6,197 nt of DNA from an uncultured Bacilli bacterium (GTDB taxonomy: Bacteria; Bacillota_I; Bacilli_A; RF39; UBA660), in assembly GCA_944331815.1 (NCBI GenBank), contig CALVIQ010000068.1, positions 1 to 6,197 on the forward strand, given 5' to 3'. A model generated the notes under the pieces. It made no database searches. It saw nothing but the letters and a program-made list of their open reading frames with translations, and had not been told where the DNA came from. Within the stretch, counting starts at the first letter, position 1. Each line of letters opens with the position of its first letter. This document shows, piece by piece, positions 1 through 6,193 of the stretch. Position numbers and translations under genes: made by a program.

Positions 1-1
1 A

Positions 2-856
2 TTATTATCAGATATATTTGAATATGATTCAGTTGTTAATGAATTCTTCTTACCAGTATTACAAAATAAAATACATAACCCAAAAGAAGATTTTGAAAAA
101 GAAATAACTATTTTAAATAATAAAAAGATTAGAATTAGAAAAGCATATATTGATGAATTATTTACAGAAGAAGAATATAAAGAAGAAACAAATATCATTG
201 AAAGCAAAATTAAAGAATTACAGAAGAAAATTTTAGAAAATGAGCAAGTTAGTAAATTAAATCTAACTGTTGATGATATTTTAGTTAAAAGAGATATGGA
301 CTTTATCAACTCTATCAAATTACCAATTCTATATAATCCTTTTGTTGATAGTTGGGATAATCTAGACCGAGAAGAAAAAGCAGAAATAGTTATGCGATAT
401 ATTGATGATATTGAACTAGAATTAGTAAATAATAAATACAAAGTTAAACTAACTAATTTTATATCAACATTCTATAAAGATTTTAAATCTTTATTTGATA
501 AAGGTTATATAGATTGGAAAAGAAAAATAGTACATTCATTTAATGGAATATGTGTAGATGGTAAAGTTCGTTATAGCGAGTTCTTATCAGCTAAAGAAGT
601 ATATAGACATTTAATAAGATTAAATGAATGTTATGAAGTGGCATTTTATAAAGGAACTTTATATAAGAAAACCGAAGAATTAAAAATGCTACCACTTCAT
701 AAAGGAGATGTCGTTGTAAGAATATTCCCTACTGAAAAAGATGATGACTCAAAAGAAATATTAGGTATGGGAATGTTCGTAACGAAAGACTCTCCTAACG
801 ATATTAAGGTAGACATTCCAGACTTGTTTGAATGTATACCTGATATCGAAGATTAA
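2..856 (+). CDS. Large serine recombinase, C-terminal part (5' end outside window)
   Basis: The reading frame is open from base 2 to the TAA at 854-856, giving 284 residues with no start in the window, so this is the tail of a longer gene. An internal ATG at 296 has no ribosome-binding site and lies inside the conserved region, so it is not the start. Residues about 30-85 are charged and helical, with KKIRIRKAYIDELFTEEEYK at 41-60, the coiled-coil motif seen in the C-terminal domain of large serine recombinases (TndX/TnpX type). Residues 118-139 carry the family's conserved block beginning WDNLDREEK and ending MRYIDDIEL. The catalytic resolvase domain and zinc ribbon must lie upstream. Known members excise and integrate elements through att sites without a separate transposase. 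About 145 residues follow the conserved block, a long tail of unknown role. The relaxase gene starts 193 bp downstream on the same strand, which fits a mobilizable element. The family call is firm; the subfamily is inferred. Confidence 0.88.
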   Translation, partial: LLSDIFEYDSVVNEFFLPVLQNKIHNPKEDFEKEITILNNKKIRIRKAYIDELFTEEEYKEETNIIESKIKELQKKILENEQVSKLNLTVDDILVKRDMDFINSIKLPILYNPFVDSWDNLDREEKAEIVMRYIDDIELELVNNKYKVKLTNFISTFYKDFKSLFDKGYIDWKRKIVHSFNGICVDGKVRYSEFLSAKEVYRHLIRLNECYEVAFYKGTLYKKTEELKMLPLHKGDVVVRIFPTEKDDDSKEILGMGMFVTKDSPNDIKVDIPDLFECIPDIED

Positions 857-946
857 TTTATAAACGTGGCACATTTTGTTGAACCTCGTTCAATGAAAGT
901 GGCGATAGTGTTAAATTAATTCGGTTTCTAAGGTGGTAAACCTTAG

Positions 947-982
947 CTTCCATATCTTGTCTTTGACAAGATATATAGGAAG
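947..982 (+). repeat. Strong hairpin, 15 base pairs with a 3-nt bulge
   Basis: ATATCTTGTC (952-961) and GACAAGATAT (965-974) are perfect complements around a TTT loop. The stem continues after an ATA bulge (975-977) with CTTCC (947-951) pairing to GGAAG (978-982). It is the strongest secondary structure in the gap before the relaxase gene. No T-tract follows, so it is not a terminator. A relaxase or regulator binding site, or a processed RNA structure, are the reasonable options. Confidence 0.8.
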
Positions 983-993
983 TTATGAATAAT
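963..993 (+). promoter_or_regulatory. Possible relaxase promoter
   Basis: A perfect TTGACA lies at 963-968, inside the right arm of the 947-982 hairpin. The best -10 candidates are AATAAT at 988-993 (19-bp spacer) and TATGAA at 984-989 (15-bp spacer). Neither spacing is ideal, so the call is tentative. If real, the promoter overlaps the inverted repeats, so relaxase bound at oriT could repress its own gene, as reported for MobM of pMV158. Confidence 0.35.
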
Positions 994-1033
994 GACAAAG
1001 CCACTTTCGTGACGTTTTCAATATTCATAATTT

Positions 1034-1042
1034 AAGGAGGTG
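1034..1042 (+). promoter_or_regulatory. Ribosome-binding site of the relaxase gene
   Basis: AAGGAGGTG matches the anti-Shine-Dalgarno sequence of 16S rRNA almost perfectly. Nine bases separate the AAGGAGG core from the ATG at 1050, which fixes that start codon and implies efficient translation. Confidence 0.85.
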
Positions 1043-1049
1043 TAAAAAT

Positions 1050-2363
1050 ATGGAATTATCTTATTCACTACATTTAGGTAATGATAAAAACAAATCTATT
1101 AAAGCAAGACGAGAAGCAAAGAATACTACATCAGGTACTACATCAAAGAATAATAACGCTATTCAAAATGTTAAGCAACTTGGAAAAGTTAATCATCATA
1201 ATTTAAGACAATATGATAATAATCAAGAACTAATTAAAACTATCAAAGGTTCAAATGATATTGTTAAAGATGTAAAAGAATTATATTTAGATTTATTTGA
1301 AGAAGCAAGAATTGAATATAATAATAAACAAATAAGAGATGATAGAAAAATAGATAACTACTTTAATAAGATAAGTGATGATACAAAACATGATCTTGCT
1401 TGTGAGATAGTTATTGAACTTGGAAACATGGTTTATTGGGATGATAAAAGTTTAGAATATAAATATGGAATGACACAAGTATTTGAACAGCAGCTAGAAG
1501 ATTTAAAAGAAGTAGTTCCAGACTTTTATATAGCAAATGCTACCATACATTTTGATGAACACTCTCCACATATGCATATAGTTGGAGTTCCAGTTAAAGA
1601 AAATTGTAAAACAGGTTTATCAAGACAAGTTGGTAAAACATCAATATTCACAAAAGAATCACTTGTGGTTATTCAAGATAAAATGAGAGAAAGATGTATT
1701 AATGAATTTAATATTGCTTATGATATGGATTCAAAACTTAAAGAAAAACAAAAAGGGAAAAATAGAGATATTACTTCATATGAAAGAAAACTTTTTAATG
1801 AAAGAGTCAAGGTTCTAAAACAAGAAATATCTAATCTTGAAAATGAAGTTTCTGATTTAGAAGATAATAAAGAATCTATCAATAAACAAATAACTAAACT
1901 TAATAAAGATAAAAACGATATAAGTGATGAAATTGATAAAAAGAAAAAAATTAATAATAAAATTATTATTAAATCTAAAAATCAGCTTTGGGATGAGAAC
2001 GAAAAATTAAAAGAAGAAAATGAAGATTTAAAAAGAATAAACTATCAGTATGAAAATCAATATAAAAGTTTGAAAGAAAAAACTGATTATCTTATTTATC
2101 ATTTAAATAAGGTATTAAAAAAATTACCAGAGTTTATTCAAAATATTGTTGAAAGATTATTTAATTATAGTGATTTAGACTTAAAGTATTTTAAACAACA
2201 ATATGATCCGGAAGTTAAAAGTAAATTTAAAGGTTTTAATCTATTTAATAAAAAAGAAATTGAAAAAGCAGCTAAACATATTGATGATGAAATGAATAAA
2301 TATGCAGAAGAATTTTATGATGATAAAAAAGATAAAGAGAAAGACGATGGCTTTGAACTTTAA
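1050..2363 (+). CDS. MobV family (Pre/Mob) relaxase
   Basis: This 437-residue protein matches the Mob_Pre relaxases, which nick oriT and pilot single-stranded DNA into a conjugation channel supplied by another element. HNLR at residues 50-53 fits motif I (HNxR); by analogy with MobM of pMV158, His50 is the likely DNA-linking nucleophile. The metal-binding motif III is HFDEHSPHMH at 167-176, followed by GVP at 179-181. Residues about 245-350 are rich in Lys, Glu and Asn with heptad-like spacing, a long coiled coil such as this family uses for oligomerization. The last 60 residues form a charged tail. The start is fixed by a near-perfect ribosome-binding site. Because the stop codon lies in the loop of a terminator, the final residues are encoded by the terminator stem. 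With the recombinase upstream it forms an excision/mobilization pair. The gene appears intact; no coupling protein or secretion genes lie nearby. Confidence 0.95.
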   Translation: MELSYSLHLGNDKNKSIKARREAKNTTSGTTSKNNNAIQNVKQLGKVNHHNLRQYDNNQELIKTIKGSNDIVKDVKELYLDLFEEARIEYNNKQIRDDRKIDNYFNKISDDTKHDLACEIVIELGNMVYWDDKSLEYKYGMTQVFEQQLEDLKEVVPDFYIANATIHFDEHSPHMHIVGVPVKENCKTGLSRQVGKTSIFTKESLVVIQDKMRERCINEFNIAYDMDSKLKEKQKGKNRDITSYERKLFNERVKVLKQEISNLENEVSDLEDNKESINKQITKLNKDKNDISDEIDKKKKINNKIIIKSKNQLWDENEKLKEENEDLKRINYQYENQYKSLKEKTDYLIYHLNKVLKKLPEFIQNIVERLFNYSDLDLKYFKQQYDPEVKSKFKGFNLFNKKEIEKAAKHIDDEMNKYAEEFYDDKKDKEKDDGFEL

Positions 2364-2376
2364 GCCATCGTCTTTT
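2340..2376. terminator. Bidirectional terminator shared by convergent genes
   Basis: A perfect 14-bp stem (2340-2353 with 2362-2375, core GACGATGGC/GCCATCGTC) encloses an 8-nt loop. It ends in TTTT on the + strand, and on the - strand it is followed by TTTCTCTTT. The relaxase TAA (2361-2363) spans the loop and right arm. The stop of the opposing gene (2375-2377) sits at the outer edge of the right arm. One hairpin therefore appears to terminate both transcripts. Confidence 0.9.
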
Positions 2377-4210
2377 ATCTATGTATTCCTGAACTTTGAG
2401 TTTCTTCAACTTCAACTGATTCATTTAACATTTTATTCTTTTGATAATCTTGTATTACTTTATTTAATAATTGTTGTAAATCTTCTTTTGAAATATCATA
2501 TTCATCAAATTTAAATTTTTTATCTCCTGCTATTGTAATATATTTTTCAAATAATTGAATCATATAATCAACATTACCATATAAAGAAATAAATTCTTCT
2601 TCGGTTATTTGTTTTTGTAAATCATATTCTATTGTTTGCCATACCATATTTAAATCATCAAATACTGCTGATAAAAAGTCTAAATCATGGTCTTTTTGAC
2701 TAATAGTGCTCTCATAAGGTTTATGTATTTCATCATATTTACTCGTTATTTTATGAATAATGTTATCTACTTCTTGCTCATTCATACCTAATTGTATTAA
2801 ATAATCTCGACTATTAACTATTATTGCTAATTTTGTATATATATTACCATTTTCAATTGCCCTATTAGAATCCCATTCATTAGGTTTATATTCATAATTT
2901 GCTAATAATGTGTCTAAATTATTAACAATATCTGAAATATACTTATTAAGATATTGATTTAAATACTTGTTGAAATTATTACATAATGTATTCAATTCTT
3001 CTTGAGGCATATTTGAAAAATTAGCAAAAGTTCCCCTAATAGCACTATGTCTTCTTTCATTACCATTCTCAAATGTTATAGTGCCATCTCTATCAATTTT
3101 ATAATTATCTATACCAATTAATGATAAATCTATACCATATCTGTATTTTCCTTCATTATCACCAATATCTAACAAATATCCCTTTCTGCTAGAAAAAGCA
3201 TCTATTAATTGAGAATCAACTTGTAGTGCATTTCTCTTTTTTAAAAAATCTAAAATTACAACAATAGGATATTCTTGTGTTGCTTCTTGTTTTAATCGTA
3301 AATCAACTGTATCAATAGGCAAGTATTTATTTTTAATTTCAAGAGGTTGATCTTGTAGATTATATCTAAATGGTCTTCTATCGTTAACTCTTAAAGCAAT
3401 ATGACTATAATATTCATTTAGTTGATCCATACTTAGAAGTGATAAATCATAGACTTCTTCATCTGTATCATAAACTCTTTCTATAACTGTTTTTTCAAAA
3501 TCATCTGATACATCTACATCTTTATATAATTGATGACCATTTCTAGTATAAAACTCTGGGTCATGTCCAAATCTCCCAAAACCACATTTTCCATTGTTAT
3601 TCTTTTTATCATTGTTATCCCAAGTAACATCAACACCATATTTTTTTCCATCTATTTCAATAACATTAAATGCATGAACATCTTTTTGATTTTGATAATA
3701 GTTCTTTATTCCAATTCTATCTAGCATTTCTTTATATACTTGAGCAAAACCAGCACATACTAATTTTCCGTATAATATTCCATTTAAACTTCTTTCAGTT
3801 GTACCGGCAGATTGAATTTTTTCATAATCTTCAGCATATTCCATATCTACAACTAAAGCATTATATAAAAACATTGCTTTTTCAAATTCATTCCAATTTG
3901 GATCAATTAAATTTTCATTATATTCAAAATATTTAATAATGTTTTTCAATCCACTAGGGGATACAAATGTTCTATCAACATATTTTTGTGCTTTATATTT
4001 TTCTTTTGTATCATAATCTAATCCACCTTTAATACTAAAAACAACTCGATCAGATTCTATTTTAGAAACCAATTCACTTGATAAACCAACAGTATTATCA
4101 AGTATTATAGTTGTTCTATTCTTAAATGAATTAATTCTATTTATATCTTCTTCGGTTAGTGTTCCAACGATTTTATATTTATTTTTATCAACAGACACAA
4201 ACTCAGTCAT
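2375..4210 (-). CDS. Transglutaminase-like domain protein with an unknown C-terminal half
   Basis: This 611-residue protein carries a transglutaminase-like (papain-fold) core at about residues 85-200. A helical lead-in contains KAMFLYNALVVDMEY (111-125). Then come LVCAGFAQVYKEML with Cys152, DVHAFNVIEIDGKKYG with His179, and VDVTWD with Asp194: the Cys-His-Asp order and spacing of the superfamily. Such domains act as transglutaminases, cysteine proteases or deamidases; which applies here is not visible. The first 85 residues and the part from about 240 to the end are not recognised. The C-terminal part is largely helical and polar, with no membrane segment. There is no signal peptide, so the protein is probably cytoplasmic. 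The ATG at 4210 follows GAAAGGTA at 4221-4228. The gene has its own promoter and converges on the relaxase gene. It may be element cargo or a host gene. The fold call is firm; the function is unknown. Confidence 0.85.
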   Translation of the reverse strand: MTEFVSVDKNKYKIVGTLTEEDINRINSFKNRTTIILDNTVGLSSELVSKIESDRVVFSIKGGLDYDTKEKYKAQKYVDRTFVSPSGLKNIIKYFEYNENLIDPNWNEFEKAMFLYNALVVDMEYAEDYEKIQSAGTTERSLNGILYGKLVCAGFAQVYKEMLDRIGIKNYYQNQKDVHAFNVIEIDGKKYGVDVTWDNNDKKNNNGKCGFGRFGHDPEFYTRNGHQLYKDVDVSDDFEKTVIERVYDTDEEVYDLSLLSMDQLNEYYSHIALRVNDRRPFRYNLQDQPLEIKNKYLPIDTVDLRLKQEATQEYPIVVILDFLKKRNALQVDSQLIDAFSSRKGYLLDIGDNEGKYRYGIDLSLIGIDNYKIDRDGTITFENGNERRHSAIRGTFANFSNMPQEELNTLCNNFNKYLNQYLNKYISDIVNNLDTLLANYEYKPNEWDSNRAIENGNIYTKLAIIVNSRDYLIQLGMNEQEVDNIIHKITSKYDEIHKPYESTISQKDHDLDFLSAVFDDLNMVWQTIEYDLQKQITEEEFISLYGNVDYMIQLFEKYITIAGDKKFKFDEYDISKEDLQQLLNKVIQDYQKNKMLNESVEVEETQSSGIHR

Positions 4211-4235
4211 CTATAATCACTACCTTTCATATATA

Positions 4236-4263
4236 ATTATAACATTTTTATCAATTTTATCAA
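4236..4263 (-). promoter_or_regulatory. Promoter of the transglutaminase-like gene
   Basis: Read on the - strand, TTGATA (4258-4263) and a perfect TATAAT (4236-4241) are separated by 16 bp, a good sigma-A-type match. The -10 lies 25 bp before the ATG, leaving a short leader that contains the ribosome-binding site GAAAGGTA (4221-4228). This supports independent transcription rather than read-through from metG. Confidence 0.65.
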
Positions 4264-4268
4264 ATTGC

Positions 4269-4297
4269 TTTAAATTTTTACGAAAATATGGTAATAT
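4269..4297 (+). promoter_or_regulatory. Possible promoter of a small RNA
   Basis: TTTAAA (4269-4274), a 17-bp spacer, and TAATAT (4292-4297) preceded by TGG give an extended -10-like arrangement. Initiation about 7 bp downstream would coincide with the start of the first hairpin of the structured region at 4301-4408. In such AT-rich sequence this match alone is weak, and its position next to the hairpins and terminator is what makes it worth listing. Confidence 0.3.
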
Positions 4298-4300
4298 GAT

Positions 4301-4408
4301 TATAGAAGTTAGTTGTATTAACTTATATAGTGATAGTTTCAAATTATCTTATCTATCGCTCCAATTGATAACTAAAAAGAGCTTAGCTATGTACTAAGTT
4401 CTTTTTTT
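4301..4408 (+). ncRNA. Candidate small structured RNA
   Basis: Three hairpins follow each other on the + strand with almost no spacing. The first pairs TATA-G-AAGTTA (4301-4311) with TAACTT-A-TATA (4319-4329), ten pairs and one mismatch. The second pairs AGTGATAG (4329-4336) with CTATCGCT (4353-4360), including one G-T wobble. The third is an intrinsic terminator (4374-4408). No start codon with a ribosome-binding site opens a sensible frame here. The layout of weak promoter, hairpins and terminator resembles a stand-alone small RNA of about 105 nt, but I recognise no known family. It would be transcribed away from the transglutaminase-like gene and toward the 3' end of metG. Alternatives are a bidirectional metG terminator region or a remnant of an element end. 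Confidence 0.35.
4374..4408. terminator. Intrinsic terminator, probably bidirectional
   Basis: A 13-bp stem with one G-T wobble (4374-4386 with 4394-4406; core GAGCTTAG/CTAAGTTC) surrounds a 7-nt loop and ends in seven Ts on the + strand. On the - strand the stem is followed by CTCTTTTTAG, a usable T-tract. It can therefore end metG transcription, which arrives from the right, as well as any + strand transcript from 4301. Confidence 0.85.
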
Positions 4409-4545
4409 ATTATATATCGTAGTCATCTTGGAAGTACAAAAAAATTATTCTAAAAGAATAAATGTTTTCAATTATGATAAAATTGACTATTAAAGAGTTA
4501 GAAATTAAAAAAAGTTTAAAACAACGTATTTGTGACTTAATAAAA
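4409..4545. other. AT-rich spacer downstream of metG
   Basis: I see no convincing gene in this stretch. It holds a small inverted repeat, TTATTC (4445-4450) with GAATAA (4456-4461). An open frame from the ATG at 4462 runs into the end of metG but has no ribosome-binding site. It is probably the 3' untranslated part of the metG transcript. Confidence 0.5.
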
Positions 4546-6177
4546 TCACTTCTTCAATTTCGCTATTTCTTCATCAATAACGCTCTTATCGTATCTTTCA
4601 TATAAAGGTTTAATATCCTTACTTAAAGAGATATTTAAAATAGTATTGTATGCCCATTTGGAAACTTTAGTATTTAAAAACTCTTCTACTTTTTCACAAG
4701 AAAATGGTAAATATGGTTTTAATAAAGTATTAACATTAGAAATAATATTTACACAGTTAAATAGCACATTATTACATTTATCTATATCGGTTTTTGCAAG
4801 AATCCATGGTTGCTTTTCATCAAAGTATTTATTAGCAAAAGCGATAAAATCAAAGATTTTATTAATTCCTTCTTTTGCGTCTCCATTATCAATATTAGTT
4901 CCTACTTCATTAAATAACACATTTAATTTTTCTTCAATTTCTTTATCAACTGTACAATCTTTTAATCTTCCATCAAATGACTTATTTACAAACAGCAAAG
5001 TTCTGTTAATGAAATTGCCCCACTTACCAAGTAATTCTCCATTATGAGAGTTAATAAAATCATTCCAAGAAAAATTGAAATCTTTTTTAATAGCTTCATT
5101 AGATAAAAAGAAATATCTAATGGAATCAGCCGGGTACTTATCTAATAAATATCTTAATGCAATATAATTACCTTTACTTTTCGAAAGTTTTTCACCCTCA
5201 ATAGTTATGTGACAGTCACTTATTATTTTATCTGGCAATTTATAACTTTCTTTGGTAGCTAATAATAACGCTGGAAAAATAACTGTATGAAAAGGAATGT
5301 TATCTTTAGCGTGTACTAAATAAATCTTATTATTTTTACCCTGCTTCCAATAATCTTTCCAATTAAGATTATTTTCTTCACAAAACTTTTTACTAGCTGT
5401 TACATATCCCCAAACATTTTCAAACCAACCATAGATTTTTTTGTTCTCATAACCTTTTATTGGTATTTCAATTCCCCAATTTAAAGAACGAGAAGCACAT
5501 CTATCAGGTATACCTTCATTTAAATATCTTTCTGTAAATTCTACTGCATTTTCACGCCACTCATTTTTATGCGATTCACATAATTTTTTGATATCATTTG
5601 GAAATTTTGATAATGAAAAATATAAGTTTTTAGTTTCTTTAATACTTGTTTGATTATCACAAATGGCACATTTTGTTTCTTTAACATTATTAATTTCTAA
5701 AAGACTACCACATTTTTCACATTCGTCACCTTTAATATTTGCCCCACATTTTGGACATACGCCAATAATATAGCGATCAGCTAAAAATAAATTACAGTGT
5801 TCACAATATAGTTGTTCTTCAGCTTTTTCATAGAGATAGCCATAATCATAGTATTTCTTAAATTGTTCTTTTACAAAGTCCTTATGATATGGATCATCGG
5901 TTCTATTATATAAATCATAGCTTATTCCTAAATCATGCCAATCTCTAGAAAATTCTTTATGACACTCATCAACTATTTCTTTTGCAGATTTCTTTTCTTG
6001 TAAAGCTTTAACATCTATCGGAGTACCATGACAATCACTTCCAGATACTAAAATTACATTATTACCTTTTAATCTATGATATCTTGCAATAACATCTCCT
6101 GGTAAACTACTTGCTGCATGACCTATATGCAAATCTCCATTTGCAAAAGGCCAACTGATTCCTATCAATATATTCAT
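4546..6177 (-). CDS. metG: Methionine--tRNA ligase (methionyl-tRNA synthetase)
   Basis: This complete 543-residue class I synthetase charges tRNA-Met with methionine in the cytoplasm. The ATP-binding HIGH motif is at residues 17-20 (DLHIGH) and the KMSKS loop is KLSKS at 330-334. The connective zinc region has four CxxC pairs: C125/C128, C141/C144, C153/C156 and C170/C173. WGNFINRTL (386-394) and QPW (456-458) belong to the helical anticodon-binding domain; W458 aligns with the anticodon-contacting Trp of E. coli MetRS. The protein ends right after this domain, without the EMAP/Trbp111-like tail of B. subtilis MetG. The N-terminus (MNILIGISWPFANGDLHIGH) resembles the alternative type found as a second MetRS in some Gram-positives. 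The ATG at 6177 follows AAAGGAAGGG (6184-6193) with a 6-bp gap. The stop is TGA. Any T-box leader would lie beyond the window. Function is near certain; whether it is the sole MetRS cannot be told. Confidence 0.97.
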   Translation of the reverse strand: MNILIGISWPFANGDLHIGHAASSLPGDVIARYHRLKGNNVILVSGSDCHGTPIDVKALQEKKSAKEIVDECHKEFSRDWHDLGISYDLYNRTDDPYHKDFVKEQFKKYYDYGYLYEKAEEQLYCEHCNLFLADRYIIGVCPKCGANIKGDECEKCGSLLEINNVKETKCAICDNQTSIKETKNLYFSLSKFPNDIKKLCESHKNEWRENAVEFTERYLNEGIPDRCASRSLNWGIEIPIKGYENKKIYGWFENVWGYVTASKKFCEENNLNWKDYWKQGKNNKIYLVHAKDNIPFHTVIFPALLLATKESYKLPDKIISDCHITIEGEKLSKSKGNYIALRYLLDKYPADSIRYFFLSNEAIKKDFNFSWNDFINSHNGELLGKWGNFINRTLLFVNKSFDGRLKDCTVDKEIEEKLNVLFNEVGTNIDNGDAKEGINKIFDFIAFANKYFDEKQPWILAKTDIDKCNNVLFNCVNIISNVNTLLKPYLPFSCEKVEEFLNTKVSKWAYNTILNISLSKDIKPLYERYDKSVIDEEIAKLKK

Positions 6178-6183
6178 TTTAAT

Positions 6184-6193
6184 CCCTTCCTTT
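6184..6193 (-). promoter_or_regulatory. Ribosome-binding site of metG
   Basis: On the - strand AAAGGAAGGG precedes the ATG at 6177 by six bases, supporting this start codon. The window ends four bases further upstream, so the promoter is not visible. Confidence 0.75.

Larger units (their letters stand above)
857..1049 (+). other. Inverted-repeat-rich gap: candidate oriT and relaxase control region
   Basis: This gap between recombinase and relaxase genes contains at least five inverted repeats. They are a hairpin at 874-898; GAAAGTGGC (895-903) facing GCCACTTTC (1000-1008); CTAAGG/CCTTAG (928-933/941-946), which competes with GGTTT/AAACC (923-927/938-942); a strong hairpin at 947-982; and TTATGAATA/TATTCATAA (983-991/1022-1030). 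None is followed by a T-tract, so these are not intrinsic terminators. MobV relaxases usually act at an oriT made of inverted repeats just upstream of their own gene, which is the position seen here. No nick site can be assigned with confidence. A short match to the pMV158 nick region (TAGTG then TTA near 907-912) is too weak to rely on. The oriT role is inference from position and structure. Confidence 0.5.

Noticed and set aside
296..856. Separate 186-residue gene starting at the ATG at 296
   Set aside because: The same frame is open back to base 2 and encodes conserved recombinase coiled-coil sequence; the ATG has no ribosome-binding site.
867..880. 14-bp exact direct repeat TGGCACATTTTGTT, also at 5664-5677, as possible att sites
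   Set aside because: The second copy is inside the metG zinc region, which is intact coding sequence. A rough estimate suggests about one chance match of this length in a 6-kb window of this composition.
947..982. Hairpin read as a terminator for the recombinase gene
   Set aside because: No T-tract follows on either strand, unlike the two clear terminators elsewhere in the window.
2302..2514. 70-residue + strand reading frame after the relaxase
   Set aside because: It overlaps the relaxase end in another frame, runs through the terminator and lies antisense to the transglutaminase-like gene; no ribosome-binding site.
3530..3936. Two overlapping + strand reading frames
   Set aside because: Both are antisense to the transglutaminase core, where conserved catalytic motifs prove the - strand is coding. 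Their hydrophobic, Phe/Ile-rich composition is a typical antisense artefact.
4301..4408. tracrRNA or CRISPR-related RNA
   Set aside because: There is no repeat array, no anti-repeat partner and no cas gene in the window.
4546..4548. TGA of metG read as tryptophan (code 4)
   Set aside because: Reading through adds only three residues before TAA, and the tryptophans in these proteins use TGG, so the standard code fits better.
4462..4605. 47-residue + strand small protein crossing the metG end
   Set aside because: It has no ribosome-binding site and part of it is antisense to metG; open frames of this length are common in such AT-rich DNA.
4646..5047. 133-residue + strand reading frame
   Set aside because: It is wholly antisense to the metG anticodon-binding domain, with no supporting start signal.
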